Positions 26,259-34,485 of a DNA stretch of 64,000 nt are shown here, piece after piece. The stretch comes from Flavobacterium sp. (lineage in GTDB: Bacteria > Bacteroidota > Bacteroidia > Flavobacteriales > Flavobacteriaceae): positions 45,726 through 109,725 of the forward strand of contig NZ_SEBS01000010.1 in the NCBI RefSeq assembly GCF_004211145.1, in the 5' to 3' direction. The position numbers were made by a program, and so were the translations under genes. Position 1 is the first letter of the stretch, and the number at the start of each line of letters is the position of its first letter. The notes below the pieces were generated by a model, which saw only the letters and a program-made list of their open reading frames with translations, made no database searches and was not told the DNA's origin.

Positions 26259-26319
26259 AATGCGAATAGCTTTTTAGACGCCAAATGCTATCAACTTTTT
26301 TCCAGCCGCCGGAACGCCC
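26143..26319 (+). repeat. Modular intergenic repeat element, copy A
   Basis: Begins gcgttagggatt...tggaaatcctttt, has a centre gcagtgaagtgcaacggcgctg, continues aaaagattggaacggaagcccg and ends ggaacgccc. The first and third blocks and the end recur in reverse complement at 49549-49654 around a different centre. A perfect 12-bp inverted repeat, ggcggctggaaa (26219-26230) and tttccagccgcc (26299-26310), lies inside. It covers the 3' end of the DUF1349 gene. Confidence 0.8.
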
Positions 26320-26350
26320 AAAACTTTGAACCCTAAACTTTCAAACAAAA

Positions 26351-26378
26351 AAAATCCGAAACTTTCATTTCGGATTTT
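26351..26378 (-). terminator. Terminator downstream of tRNA-Gly
   Basis: Stem AAAATCCGAAA / TTTCGGATTTT with a 6-base loop, followed on the minus strand by a T-run. It lies 4 bases after the tRNA 3' end. Confidence 0.75.
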
Positions 26379-26382
26379 CAAG

Positions 26383-26455
<73 letters not shown>

Positions 26456-26474
26456 ATTTATCTTTTGGTGGGTG

Positions 26475-26506
26475 CAAATATAAGGCAATACATTTCTTTG
26501 ACGCAA
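26475..26506 (-). promoter_or_regulatory. Promoter of tRNA-Gly
   Basis: Minus-strand TTG, 21-base spacer and TATATTTG, 20 bases before the mature tRNA 5' end. Confidence 0.6.
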
Positions 26507-26640
26507 ATTTTTTTTGCAAAAAATGTAAAGTTTTTTAGTTGATAATCCTTTGCCAACGCTTATCTGATTCCGTTTTAATTTGTTATACCTTTAATTTGAT
26601 TTACAGATTTACAGATTTACAGATTCCGTAGAAAATATAG

Positions 26641-27078
26641 ATGCCAACAATACGTGAAATAACTTCGGTCGAGACTTATGCCGTGCGACATCCTGTGCTG
26701 CGCCCGGGAAAACCTGTGGAAACATGCCGTTTCGACGGTGACGATCTACATTCGACGACGCATTTCGGGTTGTTCGACGACGATACATTGGCAGGCGTCG
26801 CATCGTTGTTCCAGGCGCCGCATCCGGGTTTCAACGAACCGAAACAATTCCAATTACGCGGAATGGCCGTGCTCGAAGATTTCCAGGGAAACGGTTTCGG
26901 GGATATGCTCGTCGAGGCAGCCGAAGACCAAACGCGCCGCGCCGCAGGAACGCTTGTGTGGTTCAACGCGCGCGAAAAAGCGATCGGGTTTTATGAGAAA
27001 GCGGGTTATAAAATCACGGGGAAACCGTTCACGATCGGCGATATCGGAATCCATTATGTGATGTTCAAACGTTTGTAG
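26641..27078 (+). CDS. GNAT-family N-acetyltransferase
   Basis: Cytoplasmic acetyltransferase of 145 residues. Motif A with the acetyl-CoA pyrophosphate loop is QLRGMAVLEDFQGNGFGDML, and the C-terminal AREKAIGFYEKAGYK is motif B. Substrate unknown. Three tandem copies of atttacag precede it (26597-26623). It lies 4 bp before the L,D-transpeptidase gene, so the two are probably co-transcribed. Confidence 0.9.
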   Translation: MPTIREITSVETYAVRHPVLRPGKPVETCRFDGDDLHSTTHFGLFDDDTLAGVASLFQAPHPGFNEPKQFQLRGMAVLEDFQGNGFGDMLVEAAEDQTRRAAGTLVWFNAREKAIGFYEKAGYKITGKPFTIGDIGIHYVMFKRL

Positions 27079-27082
27079 CCCG

Positions 27083-28657
27083 ATGAAAAAGCTCTTACTT
27101 TTTTTCATATTCGCGGCCGTCTTCGGATGTAATAAAGACGCGAAGACAAAATCGGGCGCCGATAGTTCCGATGTGGAAATCGAAGCCGGAGGCATCGCCT
27201 TTGATTCGTCAAGCGTTACGAAATTCGACGACAAAGCGCTCGCGGCATTCTATCGCAAACTGGATTTCCACACGTTTTGGGTCGATTCAATCAAGAGAGG
27301 AAAAGTAATTTCGGTGCTTTCCAACGCCGAAATTGACGGTTTGGATCCGAAAGATTACTTCGTTTCCAAGATAAAAGGTTACGAAAAAAAGTATGGAACG
27401 CTATCAGAGGACGACCATTTGACGTATGATTTCCTGCTCACGCAATCGCTTCGGAAATACATCATCCACATTTCGGCCGGAAAATTAAATCCATACCATT
27501 TATACGGGAATTGGGATTTAAGACGGTTTGACGTCGACGTGAACAAACTTATTTTCGACGGAACTTCAGGCGATTCTCTCCAAAAAACGATCGCCCGTGC
27601 CGAACCGCAACACATCGTATACAAGCGACTCAAGAAAGCGCTCGCGTACATCGACACGTTCGGGAAAGACACGCTAAAACAGATCGTAATCACGCAGAAA
27701 ATCCGCAGGAACGATTCGTCCCAGGCCGTCTTGCGGATCAAACGCCGACTTATGTTCTGGCACGACCTTCAAAAATCGGACAGCATCACTCCTATTTACG
27801 ACAGGAAAACCGCGAACGCGATGAAGAAATTCCAGTTGCGCCACGGTTTAACTCCCGACGGCGTCATTGGAACCTCCACGGTCACGGCTTTAAACATGAC
27901 TAAAATCCAACGTCGGCAGCAGGTCGTCGCAAATCTGGAACGTTGGCGCTGGTTTCCGCACGAAATGGGTAGGCAGTATGTGATCGTGAATATTCCCGCA
28001 TATCGCCTGCACGTGGTCAAAAATGGCGATACGGTCGATACGAGACGCATCGTCGTCGGAAAGGAAAAGCGACGCACGCCTGTGTTGACGTCGACGTTTT
28101 CAGACATCATATTAAATCCGACATGGACGGTTCCGCCCACGATCATCAAGGAAGATTTGGGTCCCGACGCCGCGAAAGACACGAATTATTTCCGCAATCG
28201 CCGACTCACGATCTACAATTCGAAAGGCGTCGTCGTTCCGGCTTCGAAATGGAATCCTGAAAAACCGAATAATTATAGGTATGTGCAGGATCCGGGCGAC
28301 GACAATTCGCTCGGAAACGTGAAGTTCAATTTCAGGAATCGGTTCACGGTTTATCTGCACGACACGAACCACCGCGATTATTTCAGTTTGAATTACAGAA
28401 GTTTGAGTTCGGGTTGCGTGCGTGTACAGGATCCGTTGCCGCTCGCCGCGTACCTGATCAACGATTCGATTCGATGGAACTTCGATAAAATAAATGAGGT
28501 GGTCGCCACAAAGGAAACCACCTACATTAAGTTGCGCAACAGGACAAACGTCCATCAGCTATATTGGACCGCCTGGATGAACAAGCGTGGCGAGCTCGAA
28601 TTCCGCGCCGACATTTATAATCTCGACGCCGAGCTGTACCAAAAATTACGACAATAG
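27083..28657 (+). CDS. L,D-transpeptidase (YcbB type), lipoprotein
   Basis: Peptidoglycan-modifying enzyme that makes 3-3 cross-links or attaches proteins. The signal ends FGC with Cys16 as lipidation site, so it is membrane-anchored in the periplasm. A scaffold region at 40-210, a peptidoglycan-binding helical domain at about 214-272 (FQLRHGLTPDGVIGTSTVTALN) and the YkuD catalytic domain at about 297-470 follow. His426 (YLHDT) and Cys445 (SSGCVRV) are the catalytic residues. 524 residues is normal. The 3' end overlaps the convergent transpeptidase gene by 12 bp. Confidence 0.94.
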   Translation: MKKLLLFFIFAAVFGCNKDAKTKSGADSSDVEIEAGGIAFDSSSVTKFDDKALAAFYRKLDFHTFWVDSIKRGKVISVLSNAEIDGLDPKDYFVSKIKGYEKKYGTLSEDDHLTYDFLLTQSLRKYIIHISAGKLNPYHLYGNWDLRRFDVDVNKLIFDGTSGDSLQKTIARAEPQHIVYKRLKKALAYIDTFGKDTLKQIVITQKIRRNDSSQAVLRIKRRLMFWHDLQKSDSITPIYDRKTANAMKKFQLRHGLTPDGVIGTSTVTALNMTKIQRRQQVVANLERWRWFPHEMGRQYVIVNIPAYRLHVVKNGDTVDTRRIVVGKEKRRTPVLTSTFSDIILNPTWTVPPTIIKEDLGPDAAKDTNYFRNRRLTIYNSKGVVVPASKWNPEKPNNYRYVQDPGDDNSLGNVKFNFRNRFTVYLHDTNHRDYFSLNYRSLSSGCVRVQDPLPLAAYLINDSIRWNFDKINEVVATKETTYIKLRNRTNVHQLYWTAWMNKRGELEFRADIYNLDAELYQKLRQ

Positions 28658-29353
28658 TCTCGAGAAATTCTTCTCTCCGGAGCTGTGATAGATGAACAGG
28701 CACGACCTTCCTTTGATCGTGTTGATGATTTCAGAAGTAAGTTCCTGCGGAAGCGCCGGACAACCTTGGCTTCTTCCCAAGCGACGGTGCATCGCGATAA
28801 ACGATTCCGAAACGTAGTCGGCCGCGTGCATGACGACGCCGCGAGAACGCGCATGGTCGTTTACGCCAGGTTGCAATCCGTCAAGTTTAAGCGATTTGCC
28901 ATGTTTGCCGTTGTAGATTTCGCCCGTGGCGTAGAATCCGAGGCTGCTCATGTTCGACTCGGAACGGTTCGAAAACGTCGTTGCGAATTCGTCACCTGTG
29001 TTGCGGCCGTGGGCGACAAGCGAATTGTAAAGTACGGTATTCGTGGTAAGATCGATCACCCAAAGACGTTTGGTGTTCGACGACATGCTGAAGTCAACAA
29101 GCGTAAGGATGTCCTTTGTAACCAGACCTTTTTCCTTTAGCTTGTAGAAACCTTGGAGCGCTTTGTAGAAACTTTGTTTGTTTGGCATCGAAAAACTTCC
29201 GATGTTCAAATTTCCATACACATTTTCAATTTTCATTTCAATTGCCGACTTTGTTGTCGCGGCGATAGTCTTCTCAGGTGCTTTTGTCGTTGCATTGTTC
29301 GTAGTAAAGGCAAATGCAAAAAATAGCAGAACGGGGAAAATTTTGTAAATCAT
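28646..29353 (-). CDS. Murein L,D-transpeptidase catalytic domain family protein
   Basis: Exported 235-residue protein with signal peptide MIYKIFPVLLFFAFAF. It belongs to the short YkuD-like group: LWVIDLTTNTVLYNSLVAHG, a His in VVMHAADYV and the catalytic cysteine in RSQGCPALP. An earlier in-frame ATG at 29392 lies within the -7 box, so translation starts at 29353. It faces the other L,D-transpeptidase tail to tail. Confidence 0.9.
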   Translation of the reverse strand: MIYKIFPVLLFFAFAFTTNNATTKAPEKTIAATTKSAIEMKIENVYGNLNIGSFSMPNKQSFYKALQGFYKLKEKGLVTKDILTLVDFSMSSNTKRLWVIDLTTNTVLYNSLVAHGRNTGDEFATTFSNRSESNMSSLGFYATGEIYNGKHGKSLKLDGLQPGVNDHARSRGVVMHAADYVSESFIAMHRRLGRSQGCPALPQELTSEIINTIKGRSCLFIYHSSGEKNFSRLLS

Positions 29354-29389
29354 TGAACTTGTTACGTTTAAATTAGATTCAGGGGACGC

Positions 29390-29419
29390 CAAAAATAGGA
29401 ATTAAAAACTACGGAACAA
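29390..29419 (-). promoter_or_regulatory. Consensus promoter of the short L,D-transpeptidase gene
   Basis: Minus-strand TTG, exactly 19 bases, TATTTTTG. It fixes the translation start because the upstream ATG falls inside the -7 box. Confidence 0.8.
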
Positions 29420-29572
29420 GTTTTTTTTGAAAAAAATTATCGATTAACTACAAATTTAATCGACGAAAAGCATTTCGTTGCCTACTCCATATTCCGAAAA
29501 TGTCGGAATTCTCTACCTATTCATTGAAACGAATAACCAAAACGGCGTTTATGTGATTTTATTGTAAAAAAA

Positions 29573-29601
29573 TTGTTTTTAAGAATTTAATACTACATTT
29601 G
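29573..29601 (+). promoter_or_regulatory. Promoter of the DUF5916 gene
   Basis: TTG, 18-base spacer and TACATTTG, 22 bases before the ATG. Together with the divergent promoter at 29390-29419 it explains the AT-rich gap between the two genes. Confidence 0.7.
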
Positions 29602-29623
29602 TTCACCCAGACGTCCCCGTTTA

Positions 29624-32038
29624 ATGACCCGATTCTCAGCTATCTTACCTTTTTTGCTGCTTTTGTTTTGCCTTAAAATGGCGGGACAGAAAAAATCGCT
29701 TCAAGCCGTATCTGTTACTGAAAACATTACGATTAACGGCAAACTTGATGAAACCGTCTGGAATTCCGCGCCGATAGCGACTGATTTCGTGATGTTCGAA
29801 CCCGACAACGGCAAACCGCTCGATCACTCAAAAAGAACCGAAGTCCGAATCCTATACGACAACAAGGCGATTTACGTCGCGGCCGTCATGTACGATGACG
29901 AACCTCAAAAAATGTTGCGCGAGATCACGGAACGCGACGACTTCGGGACATCGGAACACTTCGGGATTTTCATAAACGGTTTCAACGACGGACAACAGGA
30001 TTACCGATTCTTCGTAAGCGCCGCGGGCGTTCAAATGGATGCTTTGGCGACTGAAGCGACCGAGGATTTCTCGTGGAACGCGATCTGGGAAAGCAGCGTC
30101 AAGGTCACCGATTTCGGCTGGGTCGTCGAAATGCGGATCCCGTACGCGGCCTTGCGTTTCTCGCCCGAAGCCAAACAAACCTGGGGACTGAACTTCTTCC
30201 GGGAATTGAGACGTTACCGCCAAAAATACACGTGGAACCGCGTCAACACGCAAATCGGTGCGTTCATCCCACAGGCCGGAATCCTCGAAGGCATCGAAAA
30301 CATCAAACCACCGACGCGCCTGTTCCTGATTCCGTACGCTTCCTATTATTATGATTACACCGACCACGAAGCCGGAAACACGTTCAAGGCCGGGCTCGAC
30401 ATCAAATACGGCATCAACGATTCGTTTACGCTCGATGCGATTCTGGTCCCCGATTTCGGACAGACCAAATTTGACAACGTCGTGTTGAATCTCACGCCAT
30501 TCGAACAGCAATTCAACGAAAATCGTCCGTTTTTCACTGAAGGAACCGACATCTTCAACAAAGGTTCGCTGTTGTATTCGCGCAGGATCGGCGGTCCGCC
30601 GGTAGCCGATGTCGTTCTCTCGCCTGACGAGGAAATCATCGAAAGCCCGAACAGCGTCGATTTGTTGAATGCCTTGAAACTCTCGGGTCGCACGAAAGGC
30701 GGTCTCGGAATCGGCGTCTTGAACGCGGTTACCGAACGCACGTTCGCCAAGATCCGAAACACGGTCACGCAGGAAACGCGTGAAGCACTCGTCTCGCCAT
30801 TGGTCAATTATAACTTGCTCGTACTCGACCAGCGTTTCGGGGGGAATTCATCGGTTTCGCTCGTGAATGCGAATACGTTCCGCGAAGGGAATTTCCGCGA
30901 CGCGAACGTTTCGGCACTCGTCTGGGACTTGAACACAAAAGCCAACACGTACAAACTCGCAGGCGATTTCAAGTATAGCACGATCAATGAAACGGTCGGG
31001 TTTGAAAACGGGTACGACGGCTTCAAGACCGCGGTCAACTTCATAAAAACCCACGGCAACCATCGGTACGATTTGCTCGCGAAATACATTTCAAAAGACT
31101 ACGACATCAACGACATGGGCATCGCGTTCATCAACAATTACTATAATTTTTACGCGAATTACAACTATCGGATCTTAAACCCGACGAAGACGTTCAACAG
31201 TTTCCGATTCGACCTTTCGTCTTCGATCGAATTCCAGAACCAGACAGGAAAAGTCCAGGATTATTACTGGATCGCGTCGACGAATTTCAACAGTAAGAAG
31301 AACGACTATTGGAACGCGTCGATAAACGTGCATCCGATCACGTCCTACGATTTCTACCAGCCGCGAGTCGATGGCCGTTACTCGTACAACCCGAGAACCG
31401 CCTCGTTCAGCACGTTGTTTTCGTCGAACTACAATCGCAAATTCGCGATCGACGTGAATCCGTACGTGAGTTTCGCCGACGAACAGGACAGAAACGTATT
31501 CGAATTCTATGTAAGCCCGCGCTATCGCATCAACGACAGGGTTTTATTGGTCTTGTCGGGCGATTATATTTTCCACACGAACGATCGTGGTTTCGTGGAT
31601 TTCGACGGCACCGACATCCTGTTCGGGGAACGCGACCGCAAAACCGTCACCGCCGAACTTTCAGGCCGCTACTCGATCAACAACCGCATGACGTTCAACC
31701 TTACGGCGCGTTATTACTGGAGTTATGCCGAGTACGACGAATTGTTCACGCTCAGGAACGACGGTTTCCTCAACTATCTCACGAACAATCCTGCGACGGT
31801 TTCTCCTTACGATGAAAACCTCAACCTGTGGAATTTCGACTTGACGTATTCATGGTGGTTTGCGCCCGCGAGCCAGATTTCGGTCTTGTACCGAAACAAC
31901 GCGTTGGATTATCGCACGGCGATTGAAAATAACCTTGGCCGAAACGTCGATAATCTGTTCTCGAACAACCTGAATTCGGTGTTTTCAATAAGCGTCCGAT
32001 ATTTTATCGACTACAATTCGCTGAGACGCAAATCTTAA
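29624..32038 (+). CDS. DUF5916 protein with N-terminal CBM9-like domain
   Basis: Large exported protein of 804 residues. Signal peptide to about residue 22 (CLKMAGQ). Residues 25-215 match the carbohydrate-binding family 9-like fold (ITINGKLDETVWNSAPIATDFVMFEPDNG, VVEMRIPYAALRFSPEAKQTWGLNFFRELRR). From about 230 the DUF5916 region follows, whose many alternating strands and ending SVFSISVRYFIDYNSL suggest an outer membrane barrel. Its function is not known; uptake or binding of a glycan is only a guess. Confidence 0.9.
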   Translation: MTRFSAILPFLLLLFCLKMAGQKKSLQAVSVTENITINGKLDETVWNSAPIATDFVMFEPDNGKPLDHSKRTEVRILYDNKAIYVAAVMYDDEPQKMLREITERDDFGTSEHFGIFINGFNDGQQDYRFFVSAAGVQMDALATEATEDFSWNAIWESSVKVTDFGWVVEMRIPYAALRFSPEAKQTWGLNFFRELRRYRQKYTWNRVNTQIGAFIPQAGILEGIENIKPPTRLFLIPYASYYYDYTDHEAGNTFKAGLDIKYGINDSFTLDAILVPDFGQTKFDNVVLNLTPFEQQFNENRPFFTEGTDIFNKGSLLYSRRIGGPPVADVVLSPDEEIIESPNSVDLLNALKLSGRTKGGLGIGVLNAVTERTFAKIRNTVTQETREALVSPLVNYNLLVLDQRFGGNSSVSLVNANTFREGNFRDANVSALVWDLNTKANTYKLAGDFKYSTINETVGFENGYDGFKTAVNFIKTHGNHRYDLLAKYISKDYDINDMGIAFINNYYNFYANYNYRILNPTKTFNSFRFDLSSSIEFQNQTGKVQDYYWIASTNFNSKKNDYWNASINVHPITSYDFYQPRVDGRYSYNPRTASFSTLFSSNYNRKFAIDVNPYVSFADEQDRNVFEFYVSPRYRINDRVLLVLSGDYIFHTNDRGFVDFDGTDILFGERDRKTVTAELSGRYSINNRMTFNLTARYYWSYAEYDELFTLRNDGFLNYLTNNPATVSPYDENLNLWNFDLTYSWWFAPASQISVLYRNNALDYRTAIENNLGRNVDNLFSNNLNSVFSISVRYFIDYNSLRRKS

Positions 32039-32109
32039 CGAACAATTTGCAGACGCAAGCTTTACGAGGTTTTCCAAATCCCGTATCTTTGTTCAAAACC
32101 TCTAAAGAC

Positions 32110-33627
32110 ATGAACAATAAAGTGATCCTGATGATCCTTGACGGTTGGGGAATTGCGCCCGACAAGAAAGTTTCAGCACCTGATAATGCGAACGTTCCTT
32201 TTATCAATTCCCTTTCCCAAAAATACGCGCACGCGACCTTGCGCACCGACGGACTGAATGTCGGTCTTCCCGAAGGCCAGATGGGAAATTCCGAAGTCGG
32301 ACACATGAACCTCGGCGCGGGCCGCATCATTTACCAGGATTTGGTGCGAATCAACCTTGCCGTCGAAGACAAATCGATCGCGAATGAAAAACCGCTCGTC
32401 GACGCGTTCCAGTATGCGAAAGACAACAACAAAGCCGTGCATTTCCTGGGTTTGGTGTCTGATGGCGGCGTCCATTCGCACATCAACCACATAAAAGGTC
32501 TCGTCGATGCCGCCGATTCGTTCGGGCTCCAGGACGTTTTCATCCATGCTTTCACCGACGGACGCGACGTCGACCCGAAATCGGGAGCGTTTTTCCTGGG
32601 CGATCTGCAACATCACATCCAGGATAAAAGTGCGAGAATCGCTTCGGTCATCGGACGATATTACGCGATGGACCGCGACAAACGCTGGGAACGCGTCAAA
32701 AAAGCCTACGATTTGCTCGTTCATGGAATCGGAACGCCGACCACGAACATCGACCACAGCATCCATGAAAGTTATAACAACGGCATCACCGACGAATTCA
32801 TCGATCCGCTCGTAGTCGTCGACGAAAACCAACAACCGATTTCAGTAATCAAGGAAGATGACGTCGTGATTTTCTTCAACTTCCGAACCGACCGCGGCCG
32901 TCAACTCACCGAAGCCTTGTCACAACAGGATTTCCACGAACAAAACATGCACAAGCTGAATCTGTATTACGTAACGATGACGAATTACGACGATACGTTC
33001 AAGAACGTGCACGTGATTTACGATAAGGACAACATTACCGAAACACTCGGGGAAGTCGTTTCGAAAGCAGGGAAAAAGCAAATCCGGATCGCCGAGACCG
33101 AAAAATACCCGCACGTGACGTTTTTCTTCTCGGGCGGACGCGAAGAACCCTTCGAAGGTGAAACGCGCATTTTACGCAATTCCCCGAAGGTCGCAACCTA
33201 CGATCTTCAACCAGAAATGAGCGCATACGAACTTGCCGACGCGCTTGTTCCCGAACTCGAAAAAGAGGAAGTCGATTTCGTCTGCCTGAACTTCGCGAAC
33301 GGTGATATGGTCGGACACACAGGCGTGATGGAAGCCGCGATCAAAGCGTGCGAAGCCGTAGACAAATGTGCCGAAAAAGTAATCACTGCCGCGTTGGCTC
33401 ACGGCTACACGACCATCGTAATCGCCGACCACGGCAACTGCGAAACCATGATCAATCCTGACGGAAGTCCGAACACGGCCCACACGACGAATCCGGTGCC
33501 GATGATCCTGGTCGATCCCGATCGCAAACACATAAACGATGGAATTTTAGGCGATATCGCTCCGACGATTTTGAACATCTTGGGAATCCAGCAGCCTGAA
33601 GCGATGACGCGACACTCGTTATTGTAA
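32110..33627 (+). CDS. gpmI: 2,3-bisphosphoglycerate-independent phosphoglycerate mutase
   Basis: Glycolytic enzyme interconverting 3- and 2-phosphoglycerate with two manganese ions. From the ATG at 32110 it has 505 residues. Asp11 (ILDGWG) and the phosphorylated Ser61 (QMGNSEVGH) form the first metal site; VSDGGVHSH, FTDGRDVDPKS, NFRTDRGRQ and IADHGNCE follow in family order. The frame extends upstream to 32047, but a -7 box TATCTTTG at 32084-32091 lies within that extension. Confidence 0.96.
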   Translation: MNNKVILMILDGWGIAPDKKVSAPDNANVPFINSLSQKYAHATLRTDGLNVGLPEGQMGNSEVGHMNLGAGRIIYQDLVRINLAVEDKSIANEKPLVDAFQYAKDNNKAVHFLGLVSDGGVHSHINHIKGLVDAADSFGLQDVFIHAFTDGRDVDPKSGAFFLGDLQHHIQDKSARIASVIGRYYAMDRDKRWERVKKAYDLLVHGIGTPTTNIDHSIHESYNNGITDEFIDPLVVVDENQQPISVIKEDDVVIFFNFRTDRGRQLTEALSQQDFHEQNMHKLNLYYVTMTNYDDTFKNVHVIYDKDNITETLGEVVSKAGKKQIRIAETEKYPHVTFFFSGGREEPFEGETRILRNSPKVATYDLQPEMSAYELADALVPELEKEEVDFVCLNFANGDMVGHTGVMEAAIKACEAVDKCAEKVITAALAHGYTTIVIADHGNCETMINPDGSPNTAHTTNPVPMILVDPDRKHINDGILGDIAPTILNILGIQQPEAMTRHSLL

Positions 33628-33636
33628 ATTTTTTTT

Positions 33637-33670
33637 GCCGCGATCCGAGGCTACAGCTTAAGGTCGCGGC
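33637..33670 (+). terminator. Hairpin between gpmI and the thioredoxin-like gene
   Basis: Stem GCCGCGA / TCGCGGC around a 20-base loop, followed by taatttttta. A plausible but weak terminator for gpmI. Confidence 0.45.
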
Positions 33671-33683
33671 TAATTTTTTACAC

Positions 33684-34283
33684 ATGAAGAAAATCTTGTT
33701 GTCAGCGATTTTAGCGTTCGCTTTCGGATGCAAAACGCAAAATTCAACCACAGTGAAAACCGAGTCAAAAAACGAAATTTCCAGACTTTCCAAAACGTCC
33801 GACGGTGATCTGCTTGGACAAGGAAATGTGAAAGATTTGTTCGGGGAACCGTTTCGCGCTGGGTTCTCGGCGGGTTACGACAGTTACAAACCCGATGTGG
33901 AAACCGTTTCCAAATTGCGCGATCTGACGAACGGGATCTCGGTGAAGATTTTCATGGGAACGTGGTGCGAGGACAGCCAAAACCAAGTCCCGAAATGCTA
34001 CAAAATCCTGCACGATGCCGGATTCGATAAAAATGACGTTACGTTGATTTTCGTCGACCGAAGCAAAACAACGCCCGAAAAACTTGAAGCCGGATTGAAC
34101 ATCACGAATGTGCCGACGTTTATCTTCAACAAGACGACGCAATTGGCAGGAAAAGAAGGGCCGCGCGGAGAAACCATTGCGAAAGAACTCAACCGCATCG
34201 TGGAATCGCCTCGCGAAACCTTGGAAAAAGACATGCTTAAAATTTTGTCGAACCAGCCGTATAAACATACGTACGCCGACTGA
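33684..34283 (+). CDS. Thioredoxin-fold lipoprotein
   Basis: A 199-residue lipoprotein: signal ends FGC with Cys16 as lipid site. A thioredoxin-like fold occupies about 75-190 (ISVKIFMGTWCEDSQNQVP, the cis-proline segment ITNVPTFIF). The usual CxxC is reduced to a single cysteine, WCEDS, so it cannot form the normal intramolecular disulfide; it may bind or act as a mono-thiol protein. Target unknown. Confidence 0.85.
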   Translation: MKKILLSAILAFAFGCKTQNSTTVKTESKNEISRLSKTSDGDLLGQGNVKDLFGEPFRAGFSAGYDSYKPDVETVSKLRDLTNGISVKIFMGTWCEDSQNQVPKCYKILHDAGFDKNDVTLIFVDRSKTTPEKLEAGLNITNVPTFIFNKTTQLAGKEGPRGETIAKELNRIVESPRETLEKDMLKILSNQPYKHTYAD

Positions 34284-34402
34284 GAAATCGCCCGATTACA
34301 AAAACGTTCGCATAGATTCCATGACGGGAACAGGATTTTACTCGAAAACGGCCTGGCGATCATCGCGTTTTACACGATCGGCAAATACAAGATCCGCGGC
34401 AT
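34284..34402 (+). pseudogene. Possible remnant of a small membrane protein gene
   Basis: Directly after the stop of the thioredoxin-like gene the same frame stays open for 39 codons and ends in LLENGLAIIAFYTIGKYKIR-GIFL before TAA. This reads like a helix plus basic segment rather than random sequence, but there is no start codon after the preceding stop in this frame. It may be a decayed small gene or chance. Confidence 0.3.
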
Positions 34403-34485
34403 TTTTTTATAAGGCTTTCGCAAGCCGAAAAAAAATCCCATCAAACCAGGCGTAAGTCAAGGGCCGTAAAATCGAACCGCTCGAT

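Noticed and set aside
34402..34440. Hairpin ggctt-tcgc-aagcc as terminator
   Set aside because: The T-run is on the 5' side and the A-run on the 3' side for both strands, the reverse of an intrinsic terminator.
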